Notes: generated by a model not told the origin, from the sequence alone. DNA of 64,000 nucleotides from Psychroflexus torquis ATCC 700755 (GCF_000153485.2 NC_018721.1:1674001-1738000); one strand, 5' to 3'; shown: positions 8,679 to 17,841, numbered from the stretch's first letter. Translations and numbers: made by a program.

Positions 8679-9668
8679 TCAAGAGTTAAACAATAGTGTT
8701 ATAAATGCTGCTGCCAGTCGACCATAAACATGTAGATTTAAGCCTTTAGTAGATCTTACTTTGCTAGCTTTTTGTATGTCTGATTTTTCAATAAGCCAAC
8801 TAAATAGCGCTTCAATTGGTTGTCTAATTTTGGATACAGCTCTTGAATATAAATCGTTTGCAGCGCGATCAAACTTTTTTAAAACATCGGGCATTCCTTT
8901 TACAGCCTTCACTGGTGTTAACATTTCCGAATTAAAATTAGCATACATATCTGTGAAAAAACTTTTAGATTGATATATTTTATCCCCAAAAAACGTTCGA
9001 TTTTCTTTTTCTGACCAAGCTTCTTTAAATAGCGCAAAGTCGTTTACAGAAGCCGCAGTAAATATAATTTGTTCTGGATGTGGTAATTTAGTTGGGTTAC
9101 AAAACCCTAAAGCATGCAATTTCATTCCATAATAATACATGCTTTTTGTGGAGCAAAATCCTTTATCTGTAATCTCGGGTGCAACTTTACCCGAGCGTTT
9201 TCCAGAGCAAGTGACAATAGGCATTGAATCTAATACGCTAAATTTTGTCGAACATTCCTTTGGTGTAAATTCGGTTAAAATCATACTTACAAGAGTATTC
9301 ATAACATTAGAAAGCCTATTTATTCTGCGGTTAAAAGCTTGATAGCTACCTAAATCTGGAAACCAACTCAATAAATACTCACTTGCAAATTGATGTATTT
9401 TATTCATTTTAAAAATCCCTTGATGCTCCATTACAAATAGATAAATCGTGACGATTTCTTGATCTGTAAGTTTTGGAGTATTATTATTGCTAAAACGCAT
9501 AGATTCGAATTGTAGCTGTTCATCAAACTTTTTACATACATAATCATATAATTTTACTAACTTATAATCCTTGTTATTGCTCTTTGTATTCAAAATAATC
9601 TCGTTGAAATTGACTATTAAGATACTGAAAATCAACCTCTTAAACAAGTTTAAGAGGTTGATTTTCAA
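8679..9668 (-). CDS. IS982-family transposase
   Basis: The protein catalyses movement of the enclosing element. It has the IS982 architecture: an N-terminal helical region followed by a DDE core with FSVLDSMPIVTCSGKRSG, FGDKIYQS and RQPIEALFSWLIE. The open frame reaches back to a TTG at 9668 (329 residues). The first 15 or so codons lie inside a perfect inverted repeat, so the natural start is probably a little further in, before LVKLYDYVCKKF. It appears intact. Confidence 0.88.
   Translation of the reverse strand: MKINLLNLFKRLIFSILIVNFNEIILNTKSNNKDYKLVKLYDYVCKKFDEQLQFESMRFSNNNTPKLTDQEIVTIYLFVMEHQGIFKMNKIHQFASEYLLSWFPDLGSYQAFNRRINRLSNVMNTLVSMILTEFTPKECSTKFSVLDSMPIVTCSGKRSGKVAPEITDKGFCSTKSMYYYGMKLHALGFCNPTKLPHPEQIIFTAASVNDFALFKEAWSEKENRTFFGDKIYQSKSFFTDMYANFNSEMLTPVKAVKGMPDVLKKFDRAANDLYSRAVSKIRQPIEALFSWLIEKSDIQKASKVRSTKGLNLHVYGRLAAAFITLLFNS
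9627..9666 (-). promoter_or_regulatory. Perfect 19-bp hairpin at the transposase 5' end
   Basis: GAAAATCAACCTCTTAAAC, two bases (AA), then the exact complement. It covers the first codons or leader of the IS982 transposase. In other insertion sequences such hairpins hide the transposase start from read-through transcripts; that role here is inference. Confidence 0.6.
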
Positions 9669-9714
9669 CTAATTAAACTTGTTTTTTATCTTTATTTCAA
9701 ACCTTGATTCGCAT

Positions 9715-10270
9715 GAATAGTCTTGAGAGGTGAGTTTGAATATATGTCAGTTCGAGTGAAATTTGTATCGAGAACTCGATAAAACTCATAACTTCAAAGC
9801 ACTTCTCGATACAATTTTCTGTCGAAAATCACTCGAAGTGACAAGTCAGTGGTGAGTCTTGAGAGGTGAACTGGTAGACTAGTGGCTGAGATCTCTCGTC
9901 ACTGCGTTTCCTTCGAGATGACAATTGCAGCTTCGAGGCTTAAAGTTTCTCGAAAGCTAGGAAACGGCCTACTAAATTAAGCCGTAAAAATTGAAGCAAA
10001 AGCCTCGTAAAATTTTAGACTGTTTGAAGCTGTTTTTTACAGCTGAGTTTCTAAAATTTAGAGGGTGAGCGATAATTTTAGGAAGAATTTCGTGAGCCTA
10101 GTCTTTTTTGTTTCTCCCGACCCTTCGGGATTGGGCGATTCAAAAAAGAAAAGGAAAGTAATTTTATCTAAAGCTTAAATAAGCAATTACGCTTAAAGCC
10201 AAAATACATCACCTAAAAAGATTCCGCATCGCGGCTATCACCTTGCACGGAATGACAATTCAAATTTTAA
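9715..10270. repeat. Fourth copy of the intergenic repeat
   Basis: Right of the IS982 element the same modules resume: CTCGATAAAACTCATAAC, CACTCGAAGTGACA (9830), the CTCGTCACTGCGTTTC block, the CGGC...GCCG block (9964), the AAATTTTAGA hairpin and the GATTCCGCATCGCGG tail (10222). The 8151 copy and this one probably were neighbours before the insertion. Confidence 0.85.
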
Positions 10271-10674
10271 TAAAAAAAGACAAAAGGATAGTTAGAAAAC
10301 GCCCTATTGAATAAAGATTGCTGAACACTGAACACAGAATAAAGAATATCGAATTAGAGACATTTAAAATTACACTTTCGTTTTATCATTCGACTATGCG
10401 GTTACTCGAATACACAAAACTCCTCAACTCGATAAAATAACGAATAGTGAATAATTAATATTGAAGTAAAGAAATTTAAAAGAATACTTCTATTTTATAA
10501 GAGTCAAAACAAAAACAAATACTGAATATCGAATAATTAATATTGAAGTAAAGAAGTTTAAGAAAACACTCCTGTTTTATAAGAGTCAAACACTTCAAAA
10601 TAATCAACTATGCAATTACTCGCTAACTCGAAACTTTTTAACTCGCAAACTCACCACTATTAAACCATCATCTC
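10271..10674. other. Non-coding spacer of degenerate short repeats
   Basis: No gene is seen. The stretch is built of variants of GAATA, TGAACACTGAA and TTAATATTGAAGTAAAGAA; the last word occurs twice (about 10458 and 10538). Confidence 0.6.
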
Positions 10675-11235
10675 CTACTTAGAAGTATCAGGAATCCACT
10701 TTACCTCATCGGCATTTTTCTGCTTAGCGATACATCTTGCTAAGACAAAAAGGTAATCTGAAAGTCGATTTAAATACTGAAGTACCTTATCATCGAAAGG
10801 CTCTAAATTGAACAAGGCCGTACAAACACGCTCTGCACGTCGACACACTGTTCTGGCAACATGGCAATGAGACACTGATGCATGTCCACCTGGCAAAACG
10901 AAATGAGTCATTTCTGGTAAATCTGCATTCATCCTGTCGATTTCATTCTCCAAAAAGAGAATGTCTTCTTCTTTAAGCTTTGGAATTTTATTTGCATTGG
11001 AGGCTTTCCCCGGATCTGAAGCCAAAATAGCACCAACGGTAAATAGCTTTTCTTGTATAATGATTAAACCCATTTTAGAGTCTGCATCTAGATCCTGATC
11101 ACGGACCAAGCCGAGGTTTGCATTTAACTCATCGACTGTTCCATAACTATCGATACGGATATTGTGTTTAGCAACACGTTTACCGCCAAACAGCGAAGTC
11201 GTCCCTTTATCTCCAGTTTTAGTATATATTTTCAT
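10675..11235 (-). CDS. PduO-type cob(I)alamin adenosyltransferase
   Basis: The enzyme transfers the adenosyl group of ATP to cob(I)alamin to make coenzyme B12. The N-terminal ATP site TKTGDKGTTSLFGG (residues 5-18), the HVARTVCRRAERV helix near residue 130 and the NRLSDYLFVLAR stretch near residue 158 are the conserved motifs of the PduO-type family, and about 187 residues is the normal length. I place the start at the ATG 11235 (MKIYTKTGD); a TTG at 11244 adds only MRA. It is a single gene between two blocks of intergenic repeats, with no other B12 genes in the window. Confidence 0.92.
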   Translation of the reverse strand: MKIYTKTGDKGTTSLFGGKRVAKHNIRIDSYGTVDELNANLGLVRDQDLDADSKMGLIIIQEKLFTVGAILASDPGKASNANKIPKLKEEDILFLENEIDRMNADLPEMTHFVLPGGHASVSHCHVARTVCRRAERVCTALFNLEPFDDKVLQYLNRLSDYLFVLARCIAKQKNADEVKWIPDTSK

Positions 11236-11319
11236 TGCTCTCAATTTTTCATCAAAGATAACGATATGAAGGGTATAAGAAGACCTCTAAACAAATTCAT
11301 AATTTTGAATTTTTAACTG

Positions 11320-12120
11320 GATAAATGTCAGTTCGAGTGAATTTTGCTTTTGAAAAAAGTGAAATTTGTATCGAGAACTCTTTTTAGCTAATAACTTAAA
11401 ACTACTTCTCGATACAATTTTCTATCGAAAATCACTCGAAGTGACAACCTTGAGGCGTCAAATTTCTAGATACAAAGAAAAACGGCCTACTAAATTCAGC
11501 TGTAAAAATTGAAGCAAGAGCCTCGTGAAATTTTAGACTGTTTGAGGCTGTTTTTCAGCCGAGTTTCTAAAATTTAGAGGGTGAGCGATAATTTTAGGAA
11601 GAATTTTGTAAGCCTAGATTTTTTTGGTTCTCCCGAACCTTCGGGATTCATCAATGGAAAAAATGAATGAAAGTAATAATTTTATCTAAATCTTAAATAA
11701 AGAGTTACACTTTAAACCTAAATACATCAATTATAAAGATTCCGCATCGCAGCTATCGCCTTGCACGGAATGACAGAAATTTCTCAATAGTTAGAAAACG
11801 GCCTACTTTTAATGGAGGTTAGAAAACAAAAAAGTGGTGAAGAAAGGATGAAGGAGCAAAGCACTAGTGAAACGGTTTGCTTTGCGTGGAGGAAACGCTT
11901 TTGTAGTTTTCTAAGACATAAAAATAAGCCTAGATTTTTTTGGTTCTCCCGACACCTCGGGATTCATCAATGGAAAAAATGAATAGAAGTACTAATTCTA
12001 TCTAAAGCTTAAATAAGCAGTTACACTTTAAGCCTAAATACATTAATTCCATCTAAATCTTAAATAAAGAGTTACACCTAAAAAGATTCCGTGTCGCGGC
12101 TATCACCTTGCACGGAATGG
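11320..12120. repeat. Dispersed intergenic repeat block
   Basis: There is no gene here. It contains the TTCGAGTGAATTTTGCTTTT and CACTCGAAGTGACA modules, the CGGCCTACTAAATT block (11483), the AAATTTTAGA hairpin in diverged form (stem AGGCTGT / AGCCGAG) and the GATTCCGCATCGC tail twice (11738, 12082). It also holds a separate module, GGAGGTTAGAAAACAAAAAA, at 11814 that recurs at 15246. Confidence 0.85.
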
Positions 12121-12126
12121 GAGAAA

Positions 12127-14394
12127 TTAAAACTCCTGCTTAGCTTCTTCGTAATACTCCCTGAACAATTCAAGTAAAGCAATAGAAGTTTTAGTCAAAT
12201 TTTTGGTCTCGAGTAAAATTCCAAAGTAAAGTTTAGAATTTTTGGGACTATTTTCAGTGTCCCGAATTCTTTCAATTTGCTTCTGTAACAGATTGGATAT
12301 TTTCTCTAAAACTTTACGTTCGTCTGCGATAAGCTGTTGAATACTGTCGAATTCTTGTGATTGAAAAGCTTTTACAAGATGACCGTAAACCTCATCAAGA
12401 TCCCTTTGTACACTTTTTAAATCCCGAATTTGATTGAATAACAGATTCTTGTGATTGTTGCTCACGTGAGTATGACTACTTCTTGTGATATGGGCCAAAG
12501 ACTGAACCATATCCTGAAGATAATCTAAAGTCAGCACATAAAACTTGGAGGCTTCTACGTTGGTCTCTTCTAAAGACTTGATGTAGTAAAAAACATTATC
12601 TTTCAATTCATCAATCACAACATCTAACTCATCCTGACTTTTCAAGCTCTTTTTAAGTCGACTTAAGTCATGATAGCCCAAGTTATTCACAACGTCTAAA
12701 AGCAAATTATTAATTCCTGAAATCACCTTTACAATGTTTTCAGAAGATTCTTTGGTGATTTCATTAATCGTAATGATATCAGTTTTATTGAATTTCTTAT
12801 GATCTCGTTCAAACTTGACCCGTTTAGAGTGTTTTAAAGCACTTTTAATGATGGACACTAAGGCAAAAACCAATAAAACTGCAATCGCATAGTAGGAACC
12901 AAACCAAATGATAAGCGATAAAACTCCTGCTGCGGTAAAGGCGATGGCCGCTGTGGCGATCCAACTTCCAATAACATTAAACACCCCTGAAACCCTATAG
13001 ACGGCGCTTTCTCTCCCCCAAGCTCGATCTCCAAAAGAAGTTCCCATAGCTACCATAAACGTGACGTAGGTGGTTGATAGAGGCAAAGTATAACTTGTCC
13101 CCAAAGAAATCAGAATACTCGCTAAAACTAAATTAACGGACGCTCTCAACAAATCAAATGCTGGCTTAGCAACTCCCTTTTTATAACCAAAAGCCTTTTC
13201 AGGATAGGTAAACCTACTGTTGATTTTATTTTGAACAGGTTCAGACAGCACTTGAGAAAACGTCTGACCAACAAAAACAGAATACCTTACCACGGTTCTA
13301 GATAAGAAGTTAGGTTTAAAGCGTTCCTGGCCCTCTCCTTGTCTACCTAAGTTGACTCCTGTTTGAATAACATACTGAGCTTTACTAGAGAACCAAAGGG
13401 TCACCACCATAATTGCTCCAGCAATCACCAACAAGAATACAGGCGTTTGGACTTCACCCGATAAGCCATCCATCAGAAACTCTGAAGGTAATACCCCCGA
13501 GGTTAAAAAAGCCTCTTGCCATAAGATAAAGGATTGCCAAGCGGCGATGCTCACTCCAATAAAGTTGACTAAATCGTTTCCTGCAAAAGCTAGGGCTAAA
13601 GCAAAAGTACCTATAACGACAATCACCTTCAGAATATGACAACGAAAAACTTGAATGAGAATTTGGGAGATTGCCACCCAGAACACAAAACTAAAGCCAA
13701 TAATTAAGAGCTTATTATCTAAGACACTCTCTATGATATTTTGGTCTAAAAAGGTGATAGAATTGGTTCCTTTCAGAAGTATAAAATAAGTAATCGCAGA
13801 CAGAGAAACGCCCCCGTAAAGAGCGCCAATGTATTTTAGTTTTCTATGGTAGTCAAAAGTAAAAATCAATCTGGAGACAAACTGAACCACAGCGCCAACC
13901 CCAAAAGCAACGAAGACCGAAATCAAGATGCCAAAGCTAATTTCAGAGGCTTTTTGGACATTTATAAACTGCTTAAGGCCTCCAAGGCCTTCGCCTGTTT
14001 CATATAGCTTAAGCAATGAAATCACTACGGCAGCGCCCAACAATTCGAACACCACGGAAACGGTTGTCGACGTAGGAATGCCAATAGAATTAAAAAAATC
14101 CAGCAAAAGAATATCGGTGATAAGGACCGCTAGAAAAATGATGATGATTTCATCAAAAAAGAAGAGTTCAGGATTAAAGATTCCCTTCCTAGCTACCTCC
14201 ATGAGACCTGAAGAAAAAACAGCCCCAACCAACACACCAAGACCTGCTACAATCAGAATCGTACGCATGGGAACTGCCTTGGAGCCAATCGCAGAATTTA
14301 GAAAATTTACCGCATCATTACTTACCCCTACCACCAAATCGGCGATAGCTAGTAAAAATAAGAGAACAATAAGGGAAATATATAGCGTTTGCAT
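12127..14394 (-). CDS. PiT-family inorganic phosphate transporter with PhoU-like tail
   Basis: This is a low-affinity phosphate permease of the inner membrane. The 755-residue protein has two PiT half-repeats, with the signatures VGVSNDAVNFLNSAIGSKAV near residue 23 and AGNDLVNFIGVSIAAW near residue 275, each later followed by a polar turn (IPTSTTVS; LPLSTTYV). About twelve hydrophobic segments reach residue 515. From about 530 to the end it is soluble and rich in helices (ITKESSENIVKVISGI onward), resembling PhoU. In many bacteria the PhoU-like regulator is a separate neighbour; a long fused form is common in Bacteroidota. It lies alone between repeat blocks. Confidence 0.92.
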   Translation of the reverse strand: MQTLYISLIVLLFLLAIADLVVGVSNDAVNFLNSAIGSKAVPMRTILIVAGLGVLVGAVFSSGLMEVARKGIFNPELFFFDEIIIIFLAVLITDILLLDFFNSIGIPTSTTVSVVFELLGAAVVISLLKLYETGEGLGGLKQFINVQKASEISFGILISVFVAFGVGAVVQFVSRLIFTFDYHRKLKYIGALYGGVSLSAITYFILLKGTNSITFLDQNIIESVLDNKLLIIGFSFVFWVAISQILIQVFRCHILKVIVVIGTFALALAFAGNDLVNFIGVSIAAWQSFILWQEAFLTSGVLPSEFLMDGLSGEVQTPVFLLVIAGAIMVVTLWFSSKAQYVIQTGVNLGRQGEGQERFKPNFLSRTVVRYSVFVGQTFSQVLSEPVQNKINSRFTYPEKAFGYKKGVAKPAFDLLRASVNLVLASILISLGTSYTLPLSTTYVTFMVAMGTSFGDRAWGRESAVYRVSGVFNVIGSWIATAAIAFTAAGVLSLIIWFGSYYAIAVLLVFALVSIIKSALKHSKRVKFERDHKKFNKTDIITINEITKESSENIVKVISGINNLLLDVVNNLGYHDLSRLKKSLKSQDELDVVIDELKDNVFYYIKSLEETNVEASKFYVLTLDYLQDMVQSLAHITRSSHTHVSNNHKNLLFNQIRDLKSVQRDLDEVYGHLVKAFQSQEFDSIQQLIADERKVLEKISNLLQKQIERIRDTENSPKNSKLYFGILLETKNLTKTSIALLELFREYYEEAKQEF

Positions 14395-14464
14395 TCCAAA
14401 AAATCAACCGCAAAAGTGCTGCTTTTCTTCGATCTAAGTCATGTATTTACTGTTATGAAATGAT

Positions 14465-15672
14465 TAAGTTAATGGGACGCAAAATAATTTCGAATTCATA
14501 ATTAAGAATTTTTAATTAAATGAATGTCAGTTCGAGCCTGCCTGCGTTCCTTGGTAGGCAGGTGAATTTTACTTTTGAAAAAAGTGAAATTTGTATCGAG
14601 AACTCGGTTAAGTAGCCAACTTCAAAGCACTTCTCGATACGATTTTCTATCAAAAATCACTCGAAGTGACAAGTTTCTCGAAAGTTAGAAAACGGCCTAT
14701 TGAAAAAAAGTTAAAAATCAAGGAAGCAGCTTGGGAAAAGAGATGAAAATCTGTTTGAATTACGCTTTTGCGTGATGAGTTATTTTTCATCTGTGGCTGG
14801 GGGTTCCGTAGGATTTTCTAGTTTTTTTCAAACAGCCTAGTCTTTTTTGTTTCTTTTTTGGGCGATGCAAAAAAGAAAGAGAACATAAATGATATAGAGA
14901 GCTTAAATAAGAAATTACACTTAAAAAGATTCCGTATCGCGGCTACCGCCTTGCACGGAATGGGAGAATGACAATAGTGAATTGGTGGCTGAGTGACCCG
15001 CTTTTTTTGTAGCGGGGTGCATCGAAGCCACGTTGAGAAACGTCATTTCGATACATTCTGTTTGTCAACAGAACACTCAATGACCAGATTTCATATTTAA
15101 AATTTCAAAATTGACAATTCAAATTTAATAATGACTTATTATTCAAATACACGACTTGTGACAAAGATCTCTCGTCACTGCGTTTCCATCGAGATGACAA
15201 TGCTGGCTTCAAGTTTCACGAAAGTTAGAAAACGGCCTACTTTTTATGGAGGTTAGAAAACAAAAAAGTGGTGAAGAAAGGATGAAGGATTAAAGCACTA
15301 GTGAAACGGTTTGCTTTGCGTGGGGGAACCGCTTTTGTAGTTTTCAAAGACATAAAAATAAGCCTAGTCTTTTTTGGTTCTCCCGACCCTTCGGGATTCA
15401 TCAATGGAAAAAATGAATGAGAATATAAATGATATAGAGACCTCAATTAAGCTAATAACTTAAAACCACTTCTCGATACAATTTTCTAACGAAAATCACT
15501 CGAAGTGACAACCTCGAACTGGTAGACGACCTATATTTAAAAATTGACAATTCAAATTTTAATAAAAACAACAAAAAGGTAGCTATAGCTTAAATAAGAA
15601 ATTACATCACCTAAAAAGATTCCGTATCGCGGCTATCGCCTTGCACGGAATGGGAGAGATTCCGCATCGCGA
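14465..15672. repeat. Dispersed intergenic repeat block
   Basis: There is no gene here. The stretch holds fragments of the same repeat modules: TTCGAG...TGAATTTTAC, CACTCGAAGTGACA (14658, 15496), CTCTCGTCACTGCGTTTCC (15168), GATTCCGTATCGCGGCTA (14928, 15618) and the GGAGGTTAGAAAACAAAAAA module (15246) shared with 11814. The order of modules differs from the 390-bp array, so modules have been shuffled or partly lost. A 70-codon frame on the minus strand at 15237-15446 is only the repeat read through. Confidence 0.8.
14537..14562. repeat. Small palindromic insert after TTCGAG
   Basis: A 26-base sequence with arms CCTGCCT / AGGCAGG interrupts the repeat word TTCGAG|TGAATTTT, which is uninterrupted at 7266 and 11333. 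A near copy, also directly next to TTCGAG, is at 35956-35980 in the opposite orientation. Confidence 0.7.
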
Positions 15673-16434
15673 CTATTGTCTTGCACGGAATGCCAAATAA
15701 TAGCCTTGCTTTAAAACTGTCCTAAAAATCCGATTACTCAGCTGAAAAGATTGGTAGCTAGGCATGCTAAGTCCATTATAAGCTTTTGGACCGAAGTGAA
15801 CCTGAAAATTGGTTGGGGCAGCAATTGGCTCGTAGCCCAGATCGCGATAAATATCCATAGCACGTGACATATGCATAGCATCTGTGGCAATGATGACTTG
15901 AGCAGAGGTTCCAAATCTCGATTTGAAAGCTTGGGCTTCTTCCAAAGTAGTGGACGGGTTTTCTAACATTCTGATATGTTGCGAGGAAACACCCAGTTCA
16001 ATTGCTGCTTTTCGAGTGACTGAAGCCTGACTTTCTAAACCATATTTAGAATAGGCTGAAGTTACTAATACAGGCTTGTCTAGTAAGCGAAAGACACGTA
16101 TCCCTTCACTTAAACGAGAAAGACTTGTGGATCCTAGCTGTGTTAGTGCCGGTAAATCTGGGTTTAGATTATATCCTGCACCGAGAACATGAATAAAGTA
16201 GGTTTTATTTTGATCTAAAGCTTGAGGGTCAAGCACTGAATAGTGCTTTTCGATAGTTGTGACTATCAATTTCGGGACATAACTTGTTATGCAAATCAAA
16301 AGACATATAGACCCAGTAATCAAGACTAATCGCTGAAACTTATATGTTCTGAATCGAAGCCACAAATACAATAACACCCAGATAACGAATAGATTACTGA
16401 GTGTAGGTAAGGATTTAATAAATTCCATCATCAA
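15673..16434 (-). CDS. YdcF/SanA-type DUF218 protein
   Basis: A 253-residue protein with two N-terminal membrane helices (about residues 10-27 and 36-56) and a DUF218 domain facing the periplasm. Seen motifs are HVLGAGYN near residue 88, RLSEGIRVFR near 109, PSTTLEEA near 160 and ATDAMHMSRAMDIY near 183, the usual DUF218 pattern. Relatives (ElyC, SanA, YdcF) affect envelope integrity, but the reaction is unknown. The last five codons (FRARQ and the stop) are read from the GATTCCGCATCGC repeat module, so the original C-terminus was replaced by the repeat. Confidence 0.82.
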   Translation of the reverse strand: MMMEFIKSLPTLSNLFVIWVLLYLWLRFRTYKFQRLVLITGSICLLICITSYVPKLIVTTIEKHYSVLDPQALDQNKTYFIHVLGAGYNLNPDLPALTQLGSTSLSRLSEGIRVFRLLDKPVLVTSAYSKYGLESQASVTRKAAIELGVSSQHIRMLENPSTTLEEAQAFKSRFGTSAQVIIATDAMHMSRAMDIYRDLGYEPIAAPTNFQVHFGPKAYNGLSMPSYQSFQLSNRIFRTVLKQGYYLAFRARQ

Positions 16435-16639
16435 CTTTGATTTAGCAGTTAAATTTATGTAAAAGTCTCACTAAACCTCGCTGTTTTAGTAGCCAAAATT
16501 GAATATAAAACAGGTTGGATGAGGTCTATAAGAGTGTCATCTTTCATTTTAATAAAAAATTTAAGTTTGCAAGAAAGCGATTATATTTTAACTTGCACTT
16601 TCATAAAATGATGCAAAATTAAATTTATAATATCCTGCG

Positions 16640-16794
16640 AATAAATTGAATCATACTACGACGTAGCTCATCACAGGTTTTTTGATTGGTTGAAATTAAA
16701 AATAATTATCATAGCCTTAGTTATTGAAATTATTTGTGATTAAAAAGCAGATAAGAAAGAAACGATTTATTGCGACATTATAGGTTTAATTTGG
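16640..16794 (+). repeat. Duplicated leader segment, left copy
   Basis: This segment upstream of the UpxY gene is duplicated at 21966-22119. Shared words include ACTACGACGT and TTATAGGTTTAATTTGG. In the left copy it leads into the UpxY gene; in the right copy that gene is missing. It probably holds the UpxY promoter, although no clear TAnnTTTG box is seen. Confidence 0.75.
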
Positions 16795-16821
16795 AAAAAA
16801 AACTTCAATCCTAAATTAATA

Positions 16822-17301
16822 ATGCAAAAAGACGCTAAAAAAAAATGGTTTGTACTTTACACAAAACCACGTGGAGAAAAAAAGCTATCAGAGCAATTAA
16901 ATAGGTCAGGTATTGAAGCTTACTGCCCAACTCGAACTGAAGTTAGAGTTTGGAGTGATCGGAAGAAAAAAGTAGAAATGCCTGTTTTGCCATCAATGCT
17001 ATTGGTGAAAATTGAAAATAAGCAAAGAGCAAAGGCTTTAGAATCGCCTTTGGCTATCCGTTACTTATTCTGGAACGGCAAACCTTCTGTAGTCACGCAA
17101 GTGGAAGTTGATACTTTAAGGTCAATTTTAGGAGATAGCAAATTCGAGTCTCACGAACTAGACCAGTTGCGTCCGGGTCAAAAATTAGACATGACTGAAT
17201 TAGGCTTTGAAAACATAGAAGGGACTGTCCAATATGTAAATAAAAAAGAATGTTGGGTGGTACTTCAAGGAATTGGATATGTGGTCAAGTTTAAACGGTG
17301 A
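16822..17301 (+). CDS. UpxY/NusG-like transcription antiterminator
   Basis: A 159-residue NusG paralog. It opens with WFVLYTKPRGEKKLSEQLNR (residues 9-28), the NGN domain that binds the RNA polymerase clamp, continues through CPTRTEVRVWSDRKKKVEMP and PSMLLVKI, and ends in a short KOW-like domain (GFENIEGTVQYVNKKECWVV). UpxY/RfaH-type factors let polymerase read long polysaccharide operons. Usually the gene is the first of its operon; here it lies at the downstream end on the opposite strand, converging on the locus, so it would have to act in trans. Start ATG at 16822 is supported by the good NGN start. Confidence 0.85.
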   Translation: MQKDAKKKWFVLYTKPRGEKKLSEQLNRSGIEAYCPTRTEVRVWSDRKKKVEMPVLPSMLLVKIENKQRAKALESPLAIRYLFWNGKPSVVTQVEVDTLRSILGDSKFESHELDQLRPGQKLDMTELGFENIEGTVQYVNKKECWVVLQGIGYVVKFKR

Positions 17302-17467
17302 CTTTAAAGATTAGTAACTTTGAATTTTCTAAATCTGGTATTTTGATTTTTGATCATAAGCTAGTTATTGATCACTTCTCTAATATTCTACTATTTTCGC
17401 TTATCTGCAATGTTCAAAAAACTACTGACTTTTACTTTAAATTTGGAGTGATAAATACTAAAACAGA

Positions 17468-17501
17468 AAAACCCCACACAATATGAAAAACTGTAGGGTT
17501 T
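17468..17501 (-). terminator. Terminator at the end of the polysaccharide locus
   Basis: The minus strand shows arms AAACCCTACA / TGTGGGGTTT with a central A/C mismatch, followed by GTTTTTCTGTTTT. It lies just after the truncated pglD copy. It could also stop the convergent UpxY transcript. A near copy follows the intact pglD at 22157-22188. Confidence 0.6.
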
Positions 17502-17526
17502 GAAGTTCGAGAATCTTGAAAAGTAT

Positions 17527-17841
17527 TTATTCTTTCTTTACAATCAATCTTTCCTTATGTCTAAATAAAACGGTGCTATCATTTTCAATAGGTTTATAAA
17601 TGACCATTCCAGCCGCAATTTTATTATTATTTCCTATTTTCATTCCTGGAATTGTACAGGCATTTGTCCCGATTAAATTCCCATTTCCAATACTAGTATT
17701 ACCAGAGATCGCTACTTGTGGACTGATGAAATTGTAATCTCCCATTTTCGTATCATGCCCTATTGTACATCTTGAATTTAGCATGTTATAGGCACCTATT
17801 TCAGCTTTAGCACAAACAGAAGCATTATGAGAGATAACAGT
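17527..17841 (-). pseudogene. Truncated second copy of the pglD/neuD-type acetyltransferase
   Basis: From the stop at 17527 up to 17841 the sequence is nearly identical to the 3' half of the acetyltransferase gene at 22214-22864. The last 85 residues, from MLNSRCTIGHDTKMGDYN to the C-terminus, are the same. It keeps only left-handed helix hexapeptide repeats and lacks the N-terminal Rossmann-like domain. Upstream of 17841 the similarity stops abruptly. An internal ATG at 17784 could yield an 85-residue fragment, but a functional trimeric enzyme is doubtful. Confidence 0.85.

Larger units (their letters stand above)
8672..9714 (-). mobile_element. IS982-family insertion sequence
   Basis: A 1043-bp element bounded by perfect 12-base inverted repeats, ATGCGAATCAAG at 8672-8683 and its complement at 9703-9714. 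It is flanked by a 5-base direct repeat GAATA (8667-8671 and 9715-9719). It carries one intact transposase gene. Joining the flanks recreates the sequence AACAGTGAATAGTCTTGAGA, which occurs uninterrupted at 7181-7200, so the element jumped into a copy of the local repeat. Confidence 0.9.

Noticed and set aside
13928-14437. 169-codon plus-strand frame opposite the phosphate transporter start
   Set aside because: It is complementary to a well-conserved membrane protein gene; its low-complexity Ser/Thr/Pro composition is typical of antisense frames.
15237-15446. 70-codon minus-strand frame in the intergenic repeats
   Set aside because: It is generated by reading through a dispersed repeat module; the same module at 11814 does not keep the frame.
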